64,000 nt of DNA. It comes from an uncultured Lachnospiraceae bacterium. GTDB lineage: Bacteria; Bacillota; Clostridia; Lachnospirales; Lachnospiraceae. The stretch spans positions 21,306-85,305 of the forward strand of contig CANCYR010000008.1 in assembly GCA_947382355.1 (NCBI GenBank), read 5' to 3'. Shown in pieces: positions 17,385 to 25,010 of the stretch (its first letter is position 1; each line of letters starts with the position of its first letter). The notes under the pieces were generated by a model that was not told where the DNA came from, did no database searches, and worked only from the letters and a program-made list of their open reading frames with translations. The translations under genes and the position numbers were made by a program.

Positions 17385-17594
17385 ATGTTAAAAAACAAGG
17401 CTCCCGGTGTTACCAGAACTGACATGGTGGCTGCGCTGCCAACAGACATGGTGGAGCGCATTTCTGCCGGCATCCCTCTTGGAAGGGTGGGCGAACCTGT
17501 GGATATTGCAAATGCCTATCTGTTTCTGGCCGGCGACATGGCTTCTTATATTACCGGCGTCACCCTGCGGGTAGACGGTGCAGCAATGAATTAA
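17385..17594 (+). pseudogene. C-terminal fragment of a FabG-like short-chain dehydrogenase
   Basis: A 69-residue frame whose sequence [14 protein letters not shown]...[37 protein letters not shown] is the last quarter of an SDR of the 3-oxoacyl-ACP reductase type. The Rossmann GxxxGxG, catalytic Ser and YxxxK parts are all missing, so it cannot be an active reductase. It still has a good ribosome binding site (AGGAAAGGATG) and a start codon, and sits tightly between perR and the flavoprotein gene, so it is likely translated. The junction lies near 17395-17400, where MLKNK replaces the normal strand before APG. Confidence 0.82.
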
Positions 17595-17604
17595 GGAGGA
17601 AATT

Positions 17605-18222
17605 ATGGATAAAAAAACGATGTATAATCTAACCTACGGACTTTTTGTATTGACCTCAGCCTTTGAAGGAAAGGACAGCGGCTGTATTATTAATACGGCA
17701 GGGCAGGTGACCAGTGAGCCTAACCGGATCAGTATTACTGTCAATAAGTCTAATTTTACTCATGAACTGGTGGAGAAAAGCGGAAAATTTAATATTTCCA
17801 TTCTCAGTGAGGAGGCCCGGTTTGAAACATTTCAGCATTTTGGCTTCCAGTCGGGCCGGGATGTGGATAAATTTTCAGAATATGAGGACTGCAGGCGTTC
17901 AGCCAATGGCCTGTATTATGTAACAGCGGGGACCAACGGCTATATCAGCGCAGCTGTGGAGCAGACTATTGATTTGGGGAGCCACACTATGTTCATTGCT
18001 TCTGTGGAGGACATGGAGGTTCTCACAAGTACGCCTTCGGCTACTTATGCCTACTATCAGTCTTCTATCAAACCAAAGCCGGAGAATGCCGCTTCTGCCG
18101 GAAAGACAGTTTGGCGCTGCACAGTATGCGGCTATATTTACGAGGGTGAAAAGCTGCCAGCGGATTTTGTATGTCCGCTGTGCAAGCATCCGGCATCCGA
18201 TTTTGAGAAAGTGACCTTGTAA
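17605..18222 (+). CDS. Flavin reductase-rubredoxin fusion (high molecular weight rubredoxin type)
   Basis: A 205-residue protein. Residues 1-150 form a flavin reductase/flavoredoxin-like FMN-binding split barrel (YGLFVLTSAFEGKDSGCIINT, VNKSNFTHELVEKSGKFNIS). The last 45 residues are a rubredoxin with both cysteine pairs, CTVCGYIYEG and CPLCKHPASDF. The same layout in Moorella (Hrb) passes electrons from NAD(P)H to flavodiiron NO/O2 reductases. No flavodiiron gene lies in the window; rubrerythrin downstream is a likely electron acceptor. It begins 10 bases after the SDR fragment behind AGGAGG, so it belongs to the perR operon. Confidence 0.9.
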   Translation: MDKKTMYNLTYGLFVLTSAFEGKDSGCIINTAGQVTSEPNRISITVNKSNFTHELVEKSGKFNISILSEEARFETFQHFGFQSGRDVDKFSEYEDCRRSANGLYYVTAGTNGYISAAVEQTIDLGSHTMFIASVEDMEVLTSTPSATYAYYQSSIKPKPENAASAGKTVWRCTVCGYIYEGEKLPADFVCPLCKHPASDFEKVTL

Positions 18223-18235
18223 AAACGACTCCATA

Positions 18236-18267
18236 CACCGGCAGAATGTCAAGATGTCCTGCCGGTG
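18236..18267 (+). promoter_or_regulatory. Perfect 9-bp hairpin between flavoprotein and rubrerythrin genes
   Basis: CACCGGCAG (18236-18244) pairs with CTGCCGGTG (18259-18267) around a 14-base loop, without a T-tract. It could be an RNA-processing or stability element that sets rubrerythrin expression apart from the upstream genes. Function is inference. Confidence 0.45.
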
Positions 18268-18309
18268 GGAAAAATAATTATGTTAACTAATAAGGGAAGG
18301 AAGGTATCA

Positions 18310-18849
18310 ATGATGAACAAGTATGCTGGTACGCAGACAGAAAAGAACTTGGAGGCGGCATTTGCCGGAGAGTCTCAGGCCCGGAATAAATATACATATT
18401 TCGCTTCCAAGGCCAAGAAGGAAGGATTTGAGCAGATTGCAGCGTTATTTTTAAAGACTGCTGACAATGAAAAGGAACATGCCAAGATGTGGTTTAAGGA
18501 GTTAGAGGGCATTGGTTCTACTGCTGAAAATCTGGGCGCTGCTGCTGATGGTGAGAACTACGAGTGGACTGACATGTATGAAGACTTTGCAGAAACTGCA
18601 AAGAAGGAAGGTTTTCCGGAGCTGGCGGAAAAATTCCGCATGGTAGCGGCTATTGAGAAGCATCACGAGGAACGCTACCGGGCTTTACTGAAAAATGTGG
18701 AAATTCAGGAGGTCTTCAAAAAGAGTCAGGTTAAGGTTTGGGAGTGCCGGAACTGCGGCCATATTGTGGTAGGTGAGAATGCTCCGGAGATTTGTCCTGT
18801 TTGTGCCCATCCACAGGCATATTTTGAGATTTGCGGGGAAAATTACTGA
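18310..18849 (+). CDS. rbr: Rubrerythrin (peroxidase)
   Basis: A 179-residue rubrerythrin, a cytosolic non-haem di-iron peroxidase that reduces hydrogen peroxide with electrons from rubredoxin. The ferritin-like four-helix domain has the di-iron ligands in [22 protein letters not shown] and [10 protein letters not shown]. The C-terminal rubredoxin-like centre has CRNCG and CPVCAHP. The start is ATG 18310 or 18313, both after GGAAGGAAGG (18295-18304); the longer frame from 18265 begins inside the upstream hairpin and is rejected. It ends the PerR-controlled unit and is followed by a strong terminator. Confidence 0.95.
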   Translation: MMNKYAGTQTEKNLEAAFAGESQARNKYTYFASKAKKEGFEQIAALFLKTADNEKEHAKMWFKELEGIGSTAENLGAAADGENYEWTDMYEDFAETAKKEGFPELAEKFRMVAAIEKHHEERYRALLKNVEIQEVFKKSQVKVWECRNCGHIVVGENAPEICPVCAHPQAYFEICGENY

Positions 18850-18910
18850 TTCTTTGAGAGCTTAAGGAATGTATTTTAATGTACCTTTAGGAAAGAAAAC
18901 TCTGTTTTAA

Positions 18911-18946
18911 TGAAAAAAAGAAAACCAGTCTGGTTTTCTTTTTTTG
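18911..18946. terminator. Bidirectional intrinsic terminator
   Basis: An A-rich arm and AAAACCAG (18921-18928) pair with CTGGTTTT (18930-18937) and a T-run to 18945. It serves rubrerythrin on the plus strand and, given the symmetric A and T runs, the converging gene on the minus strand. Confidence 0.85.
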
Positions 18947-18951
18947 GGCTT

Positions 18952-19332
18952 TCAGGCATCTTCAGCAGACATTTCCACTTCGTCTTTGGAGGTGTTTATT
19001 ACCTGAGATACAATGACGGTATTTGCGGCAGAATCGTCTTCCGCTGTTTTTGTTTTTCCCTGCGCTGCCTTGGAGCGGTTTAATGCCTCCTGGGTGCTTT
19101 CTATAATCATATTGTGGGCATCGATGGAGCGGCAGAAATCTATAGCCCGTTCATCCATGGCAATGCCGTCTTTGTATGCCTGATACATAAACTCTCCCAG
19201 TTTTTTATAATCGTCTTTAATTGCATTTTTTTCTGAAAATATTTTTGCGTTTAGTCGGGTGTATTCCACCGCTTCTCCGGTTTTGTCACATGCTGTTTTT
19301 GCGAATTCTCCTAGCTTTTCACGAAATGCCAT
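18952..19332 (-). CDS. Small helical protein of unknown function
   Basis: A 126-residue, charged, mostly helical protein starting MAFREKLGEFAKTACDKTGEAVEYTRLNAKI. A predicted coiled-coil segment covers about residues 15-90 and an acidic, disordered tail follows. No enzyme motif or membrane segment is visible. Similar short proteins with an N-terminal helical pattern occur singly in Clostridia, but I cannot name a function. The start ATG (19330-19332) follows AGGAGG at 7-base spacing; the longer frame to 19350 lacks a site. It converges on rubrerythrin and shares its terminator. Confidence 0.75.
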   Translation of the reverse strand: MAFREKLGEFAKTACDKTGEAVEYTRLNAKIFSEKNAIKDDYKKLGEFMYQAYKDGIAMDERAIDFCRSIDAHNMIIESTQEALNRSKAAQGKTKTAEDDSAANTVIVSQVINTSKDEVEMSAEDA

Positions 19333-19800
19333 ATTGATTCCTCCTGACAATAAGTTTAAGATATATTTTTTATAGATTCTTATATACCATTATAAGCCAT
19401 AAGTGGGGGAACATGCAAAAAAATCTTTATAAAAATTTGAAAATTTAAAAGAGTAAAACAAAACTGTTATTGCGAAATATTAGAAAGTATAATTTTCCCT
19501 TAAATTATTATTTTTGCAAAAATTATATTGCAGAATTTCGTGTTTTTGTGCTAAAATACAAAAAAGCATTCATATTCTAACTTTCCGGCAGCAAGCCGTA
19601 TCTAATATCACTTCTGATAAGTCAAAGAACATCAATGCTTTTATTTACCAGGTAACAGGAAAAAGAAAAGCAGAGAGGTTTTTTGAGGATTTCGGAAGGG
19701 TACAGAAGCTTATGGGCATAAATTATGTACATAAGCCCGCTTACATCAGCTTTCAGACAGTCACGGAATAAAAAAGCCTCCTGCCCAAAGGAGGAAATGC
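19333..19800. other. Intergenic region with a candidate promoter; weak open frame only
   Basis: AT-rich, non-coding. TTGCAG (19528-19533), 18 bases and TAAAAT (19552-19557) make a good sigma-A promoter reading toward the Rpn-type remnant. An 85-codon frame over 19514-19771 covers the promoter itself, has no ribosome binding site and no recognisable protein; I do not count it as a gene. Confidence 0.5.
19776..19795 (+). promoter_or_regulatory. Hairpin that pairs the ribosome binding site of the Rpn-type remnant
   Basis: CCTCC (19777-19781) can pair with GGAGG (19790-19794) across an 8-base loop. GGAGG is the ribosome binding site of the gene starting at 19801, so the stem would hide it. A 5-base stem is short; the effect is speculative. 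Confidence 0.4.
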
Positions 19801-20415
19801 ATGAAGAGGAAAGCTGACAGACACAAACAGGTACAGGAAATTTTCGGGGCACAGGAAGTAAAAAAAGGTTTTATAGACACCGATGGCAGCATGGGAACAC
19901 ATAGGACGGAAGATTACGTCCAGACCATCTGCAATGGTAAGGATACTGTATTCCGTATGCTTTACAAGGAAAAGGAAGAACTGAAAAGAAACTGTCCTAC
20001 CCTGCGCCAGTACATGGAATACGTGGAGAGGGTGAGGACCTACACAGAACTGCTCCCCACAGGGGAAGCTATAAGGAAAGCAGTGGATGACTGCATAAGG
20101 GAAGGCATCCTGAAAGAATTTTTAGTAAAGAATAAAGCGGAGGCGATACAGATGAGCATATTTGAGTATGATAAAGAACTGCACAAAAGGACACTGCGGG
20201 AAGAGGGCTATGAAGAAGGACTGGAGCAGGGAAAAAGTGAAGGAATAGTACAGGGAAAAAAGGAAGGAATTCTCGAAGTATTAGAAGAACTGGGAAGCAT
20301 TCCGGAGGAAATAAAAAATAAAATCATATCCCAAAAGGATCTGAAGGTACTGGGTAAATGGCTTAAAATGGCGGCAAAAGCAGAATCTATAGAGCAGTTT
20401 CTGATTAATATGTGA
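19801..20415 (+). pseudogene. Rpn-type recombination-promoting nuclease with internal deletion
   Basis: A 204-residue frame related to Rpn/TIGR01784 PD-(D/E)XK nucleases (often called putative transposases). The start region NGKDTVFRMLYKEKEEL is the usual N-terminus of these proteins, but it is joined directly to the C-terminal part TLRQYMEYVERVRTYTE...AIRKAVDDCIREGILKEFL...EAIQMSIFEYDKE and the EGLEQGKSEGIVQGKKEG repeats. From memory of the family, about 150 residues that carry the catalytic Asp/Glu/Lys core are missing, without loss of frame. It is therefore probably a non-nuclease remnant. It starts 6 bases after GGAGG. Confidence 0.75.
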
Positions 20416-20557
20416 TTATGGGCGAATATCAGGCTTTATCCAGCGGACAAAGAATTGTCTGATAAACATCTGAAAGAACATATTGATTTTTTAAGAAGAA
20501 AAGACGATATAAATATAAATGCACGGACGCATTTAAAATATACAAGGATGTGATTTT

Positions 20558-21142
20558 ATGAAAATTGGAGAAGCCCAGCAGATTTACAGGAATCAGGTAA
20601 AAGAATATCAGGAACAAAAGGCTGCTATATCAAAGCAGCTAAAGAATATCCGAAATCAGATGAAGCTTTCATCAGACAAACAGGAACAGTATCAATCGGA
20701 AGCTGCCACGCTGGAACTGACTTTAAATGCCTTAGATGAAAAACAACAGGAATATTATGATTATTTAGAAAGGTTGGCAGACCAGTACTGTGCATACTGG
20801 AATGCCACAGTAGCGGAGCAGCAGGCAGATGCGGCTGAGGAGTATGCCATTGATATGGGGAAAATCATGGAAGTGGCACGCCGTATTATGAAAGGTGCAA
20901 TCGTACCGGCAGCAGATGAAAAGAAGCTTATGGAATTCAGCTTTGAGATGTACCAGACCGCCAAAAATATAGGGGCAATGGCACAGCAGCAAAAGAAGGA
21001 GAAGTACGATTCTCTTTGGGGAGAGGAAGAGGAAAAGGAATATGACGATCCACGGGAAGTTGCAGAAAATGCAGAAGCCACAGCAGGCGCCCCGGAAATC
21101 GTTGAGGCTGTAGAAACAATTGCAGCAGTTCAAACAGAGTAA
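20558..21142 (+). CDS. Coiled-coil protein of unknown function
   Basis: A 194-residue soluble protein. Residues 5-85 form a long coiled coil (QIYRNQVKEYQEQKAAISKQ...LKNIRNQMKL), the middle (MGKIMEVARRIMKGAIVPAADEKKLMEFSFEMYQTAKNIG) is helical, and the tail is acidic (GEEEEKEYDD). No catalytic motif, signal peptide or membrane helix is visible. It may be a structural or adaptor protein; I do not recognise a named family. ATG 20558 follows AAGGATG at about 9 bases. A strong terminator lies 35 bases downstream, so it seems to be a single-gene unit. Confidence 0.75.
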   Translation: MKIGEAQQIYRNQVKEYQEQKAAISKQLKNIRNQMKLSSDKQEQYQSEAATLELTLNALDEKQQEYYDYLERLADQYCAYWNATVAEQQADAAEEYAIDMGKIMEVARRIMKGAIVPAADEKKLMEFSFEMYQTAKNIGAMAQQQKKEKYDSLWGEEEEKEYDDPREVAENAEATAGAPEIVEAVETIAAVQTE

Positions 21143-21176
21143 TGGTTTAGCCAGCCGATTTTCCTACAGGTGCGGG

Positions 21177-21231
21177 GCAGGCTTGGAACTTAAGAAGTTA
21201 TTTTCAGTTCCAAGCCTGCTCTGTTTTTTTT
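21177..21231 (+). terminator. Strong intrinsic terminator
   Basis: A perfect 14-base stem, 21177-21190 with 21206-21219 (GCAGGCTTGGAACT and its complement), is followed by a run of T from 21222. Confidence 0.92.
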
Positions 21232-21304
21232 AGGGAAAATAATAGTCTGAAAATTTGTAACATTGGGTTATTGGATTTCAAGCTTGTATAAAGGAGAAGA
21301 TAGT

Positions 21305-21563
21305 CTGAAAAATACGGTTATTTTTGATTTGGACGGCTTGTTAATAAATTGCGAAATGATAACTTATCAATTATATCGTGACTTAATTGAAAAATATAAT
21401 CAACACATATCACTGGAAGAATACGTTCATGATTATTGCGGGAATACAGGCGGCATATTCTGCCGGAATAGATGTAATCTGCATACCTGACATGAAAGCA
21501 CCGGGAGAATTATTTCGTAAAATTGATGGTTTATACAGATATGTTTTGCTAAATCCATGGTAG
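21305..21563 (+). pseudogene. HAD-family phosphatase remnant (beta-phosphoglucomutase type)
   Basis: The N-terminus KNTVIFDLDGLLINCEMITYQLY carries HAD motif I (DLDGLL). It begins at CTG 21305, where relatives have ATG, behind AAGGAGA. After about 45 codons the cap and core are gone: following YCGNTG the matching sequence continues only in another frame as GIQAAYSAGIDVICIPDM, the C-terminal HAD motif IV region, and stops at TAG 21561-21563. So the gene has lost its start codon, its middle and its frame. No activity is expected. Confidence 0.78.
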
Positions 21564-21694
21564 ACCGAATGGTCGGATATACTCCTAAGTCTAAAGAATA
21601 ATTTAATAATTTTTTTATTAAAAACTTTACATAAAAATAAGAATGAGATAAAATGGGGAAAAGAAAATAGAAATGCAAATGAAACGGAGAAAAG

Positions 21695-23176
21695 ATGGAA
21701 AATATTATACGGCAATTAAAAAGTAAACTGAATCAGTTTGAGGATATTGATTTAACAGAGAGAACTTTAAGTAATAGAGTTATTATGTGGCTTTTAGAGG
21801 AATTTCTCGGATATGAACGGGATGATATGAAGTGGGAATCCCGGCTGCCATCCAAAGTGCAGAATTTATATGCAGACATCTTTATTGATGCCGGTGATGG
21901 TAAGAGGTTAATTATAGAAACGAAAAGGTATCAAAGCAAATTAGATAATGATGACTTCCTGCAATTAGATGGATATTTGAATAGAGAAAATGTTGAATGG
22001 GGTCTTATAACGAATGGCAGGGAATATTATCTTTTGAATCATGATATTCCTATTGATAGGCAATCGATGAGAAAAGCGGATATTACAGCTAAAATTGTGA
22101 TGAAAATAGAACTTGGTGAAGGTAGAAAAAAGGGGAAAAATGAAAAATATTTAAAATATCTTTCATATGAAAATTTATTTGAGAAGCAAACAACAAAATA
22201 TTATAAATATATTGCTATATTTTTTAGCGGACATGAATTGTCTGGTAGTAGCAGGGAAAAATATGAAAATACATTATATAATTTTTTTGATTTTTATATT
22301 GAAAAAGGCAATCCATATATTGAGTACAATAATGGTTTGCCACGTTCTTTGGCTGAAATTTCCGAAAAAGATGCAATTGAATTTTTAAAAGCAGATCGGC
22401 CAGCAGGCAGGCCCTATTCTGGACAGGTTCCAAAAGCAAAATGTGCACATATTGCAACTATGTTTAAAAGAATGAAAGAAGAAGGATATACTAATGAAAA
22501 CAAAATGGAAAAATTGTTAGAGAGTGTGACAAAGGAATTTGAAAATATCGACAATAATAAAATAATAAAAAATAATTTATTGACAGCAGATAATGTCTGC
22601 TTAATTTTAAATCACTTAGAAGAAGGACGAAAACCAGTTAAAGTAGTTATATTTATACTGTGCGCTTATTATGGATTTGATAGAACTAAGATTACTGATT
22701 TTCTGGCTTTAAAATGGAGTGAGGATATTGATTTAAAAAATTTCAGGTTTACATTGCATGGAAAAACTTATCCAATGGTAAAGAAGCTTGCAAAATGTTT
22801 AGAAGAGATTCAACGGGAATATAAGAAAAAAGGGGTGAAAGCAAAATATATATACGTTACAAAAAAGGGAACAAAATATGTTCCTGTAAAAAAAGATATT
22901 GTGAATACAGTTTTTGATGAGGATATAAAGAAAATTAAATGTGAAGATGAAAGATGGAATGCTTTGAATCCCCAAAATGTACGCGCCATGCTTATTTTTA
23001 ATATGTGTGAAAGTGGCTGTACTCTTGAAGATATATCATATATAACAGGAGCACCAGTTACGCAGATTTTGAGATATACTACCAATGAAATATTAGAAAA
23101 GACTGGAAAACAGTATTGGAAGAAGATGCGAAAGGCAGGAGAGACATATCATCCATTTAGGGAGATTTTTGAGTAA
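21695..23176 (+). CDS. PD-(D/E)XK nuclease fused to a tyrosine-recombinase-like domain
   Basis: A 493-residue protein. The N-terminal 150 residues look like the HsdR N-terminal (type I restriction R-subunit) nuclease: ADIFID with D61 and LIIETKRYQ with E75 and K77 give the D...ExK core. The middle (about 180-290) resembles the SAM-like core-binding domain of phage integrases. The C-terminal part follows the recombinase fold: TDFLALKWSEDIDL, then NPQNVRAML with R430 and LRYT with Y461, spaced as box II Arg and Tyr. Several catalytic positions are altered: Arg I looks like Lys, the HxxR His is Gln, and the LGH His is Ala (TGA). DNA is AT-rich. It is followed after 29 bases by a Schlafen-type ATPase gene. 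Confidence 0.75.
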   Translation: MENIIRQLKSKLNQFEDIDLTERTLSNRVIMWLLEEFLGYERDDMKWESRLPSKVQNLYADIFIDAGDGKRLIIETKRYQSKLDNDDFLQLDGYLNRENVEWGLITNGREYYLLNHDIPIDRQSMRKADITAKIVMKIELGEGRKKGKNEKYLKYLSYENLFEKQTTKYYKYIAIFFSGHELSGSSREKYENTLYNFFDFYIEKGNPYIEYNNGLPRSLAEISEKDAIEFLKADRPAGRPYSGQVPKAKCAHIATMFKRMKEEGYTNENKMEKLLESVTKEFENIDNNKIIKNNLLTADNVCLILNHLEEGRKPVKVVIFILCAYYGFDRTKITDFLALKWSEDIDLKNFRFTLHGKTYPMVKKLAKCLEEIQREYKKKGVKAKYIYVTKKGTKYVPVKKDIVNTVFDEDIKKIKCEDERWNALNPQNVRAMLIFNMCESGCTLEDISYITGAPVTQILRYTTNEILEKTGKQYWKKMRKAGETYHPFREIFE

Positions 23177-23205
23177 TAGAATTTAGAAATGCAGGAGGAA
23201 GATTC

Positions 23206-24759
23206 ATGATTCCACTAAAAATAGAGATATTGCTTGCCGGAAAGATTGTGGAGCAGAACCGTGTAGAGTATAAAGAAGGATGGAATCCAAATGATATTAT
23301 TCATACAATCTGTGCTTTTGCCAATGATTATAATAATATGAATGGAGGGTATCTGGTAATTGGAGTACAGGCTAGGAATGGAATCCCGGTATTACCTCCA
23401 AAAGGATTACCACTAACAGAGTTGGATTTCATACAGCAGGAAATATTTCAATATTGTAATCAAATCTATCCACGATATATTCCTAAGATAGAAGTTATTA
23501 ACTATCAAAATTCAGGAAGATACTTAATATATTTATGGTGTACTGCTGGTGATAGTGGTCCATATCAGTCACCGGTTGATGTTTATGCAGAAAAAGGAAA
23601 GAAAGCTGATAAGAGAATGCAATATTGGATTCGGCCTTCATCATTAACGACAGGTGCTCATAAAGATGAACTTGCAGAATTATTCGATAAGTTTAACTCA
23701 ATACCATACGATGATCGCATAAATAGAAAAGCAAATATAAAAGATATTCGACGAGGCTACGTGGAAGACTTCCTTCGTGACAGTAACAGTACATTGTTAA
23801 ATGATATCAATACAAGTACGCTGGAAGATTTACTTGTTTCCCTTGAGGTGGCAGATGAGACAGATGTGGAAATGAATATTCGTAATATTGGTGTTTTGAT
23901 GTTTGCAGAGCGTCCGGACAAGCTGCTTCCTGGCGCACAGATTGATTTGGTTAGATTTAATACAAAAGATGAAGAAGGATCTGATGATTTTTTGGAAAAA
24001 ACTTTTTATGGGCCTATATGGAAACAGGTAAGGGATTCTCTGGATTATATTAAAACCAATGTAATAGAGGAAAAGGTGGTTAAGATACAAGGTCGGGCAG
24101 AATCCGAAAGATATTTTAATTATCCATATAATGCGTTAGAAGAGGCGGTGGTTAATGCTGTATTTCACAAATCTTATCGGGAACCGGAACCGGTAGAAAT
24201 ACGAATTTATATAGACCGTATTATGATTATCAATTATCCGGGACTGGCAAAGTGGATAAATTTGGACAAATTTGTTTCAGGTAAGGCAAAGGCCCGCAAA
24301 TATCGTAATCGAAGGATAGGTGAGTTATTTAAAGAAATTGATTTATCTGAGAAGCAGGGTACGGGTATTATAAAGATACTTAGAGAATTACAAAAAAATG
24401 GTTCTCCTGAGCCGGAATTTGAAATGGATGAAAACAGAACCTATTTGGCCACAACGATTTATATTCGGAATGGGTTTGTTCATAAAGAAATGTCCGAATC
24501 AATGTCCGAATCAATGTCCGAATCAATGTCCGAATCAATGTCCGAACTAGAACGGACCCGTATGAAGCCAATACTGGAATATTTAAATATGCATTCAGAT
24601 ATTAATAGCGCAATAGCTGCTAATGTGTTGGACATTCAGATAAAAACGGCGGCAAGACTGTTGGCAAAAGCTGAAAAAATTGGTATATTAGAAAGCAAAG
24701 GAAAAACAAAAAATAAGTTTTATGTATTAAAAAGAACTTGTGATACAAAAATGTTATAA
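23206..24759 (+). CDS. Schlafen/AlbA_2-domain ATP-binding protein with C-terminal winged helix
   Basis: A 517-residue protein. Residues about 15-140 are an AlbA_2 (Schlafen-type, nucleic-acid-binding) domain: VEYKEGWNPNDIIHTICAFAND...GGYLVIGV. Residues about 300-430 form a HATPase_c_4-type domain (NALEEAVVNAVFHKSY, INYPG, QGTGIIKI). After a linker of MSES repeats comes a winged helix-like region (SAIAANVLDIQIKTAARLLAKAEKIG). Such proteins are annotated as regulators, and AlbA_2 domains occur in several defence systems. Start ATG 23206 follows AGGAGG. It is probably co-transcribed with the nuclease-recombinase gene; a terminator follows. Confidence 0.85.
   Translation: MIPLKIEILLAGKIVEQNRVEYKEGWNPNDIIHTICAFANDYNNMNGGYLVIGVQARNGIPVLPPKGLPLTELDFIQQEIFQYCNQIYPRYIPKIEVINYQNSGRYLIYLWCTAGDSGPYQSPVDVYAEKGKKADKRMQYWIRPSSLTTGAHKDELAELFDKFNSIPYDDRINRKANIKDIRRGYVEDFLRDSNSTLLNDINTSTLEDLLVSLEVADETDVEMNIRNIGVLMFAERPDKLLPGAQIDLVRFNTKDEEGSDDFLEKTFYGPIWKQVRDSLDYIKTNVIEEKVVKIQGRAESERYFNYPYNALEEAVVNAVFHKSYREPEPVEIRIYIDRIMIINYPGLAKWINLDKFVSGKAKARKYRNRRIGELFKEIDLSEKQGTGIIKILRELQKNGSPEPEFEMDENRTYLATTIYIRNGFVHKEMSESMSESMSESMSESMSELERTRMKPILEYLNMHSDINSAIAANVLDIQIKTAARLLAKAEKIGILESKGKTKNKFYVLKRTCDTKML
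24490..24546 (+). repeat. Tandem 12-base repeat (ATGTCCGAATCA) inside the Schlafen-type gene
   Basis: Four full units at 24490-24501, 24502-24513, 24514-24525 and 24526-24537, plus a partial fifth (24538-24546). They encode MSES repeats between the ATPase and winged-helix parts. The unit is a multiple of three, so slippage would change linker length, not frame. Confidence 0.95.
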
Positions 24760-24772
24760 ACGGTTAATTATG

Positions 24773-24830
24773 AAAGGACTGTTGTAAAAGTAGATTATTC
24801 ACCTATTTTTGCAGCAGCCCCTTTTTATTT
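24773..24830 (+). terminator. Intrinsic terminator after the Schlafen-type gene
   Basis: GGACTGTTGTAAAA (24776-24789) pairs, with wobbles and one mismatch, with TTTTGCAGCAGCCC (24807-24820), followed by CTTTTTATTTT. Confidence 0.6.
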
Positions 24831-25010
24831 TCAATTGCAGGAGAAAGGCAGTAAAAAAGCTTTATGGAAAAACTGTGCCCACTGTCAGATGAAATTATCT
24901 TTGAGAGATAAACTTCTTTCTGCAATCCTCAAATTTCTATCACATTCCTAATATAAAGTAATAAAAGTAGAAAAGTGTAATTTTACAAAGAATTATGACG
25001 GAGGAAAAAA

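Noticed and set aside
19514..19771. 85-codon frame before the Rpn remnant
   Set aside because: It covers a good promoter, lacks a ribosome binding site and matches nothing I know.
21243..21311. Direct repeat TAGTCTGAAAA (21243 and 21301) as attachment sites of the nuclease-recombinase unit
   Set aside because: The copies are 58 bases apart on the same side of the unit, and no third copy was found beyond 24.8 kb.
24490..24546. CRISPR-like repeat array
   Set aside because: The repeats are contiguous 12-base coding units without spacers. No CRISPR array or cas gene was seen in the window.
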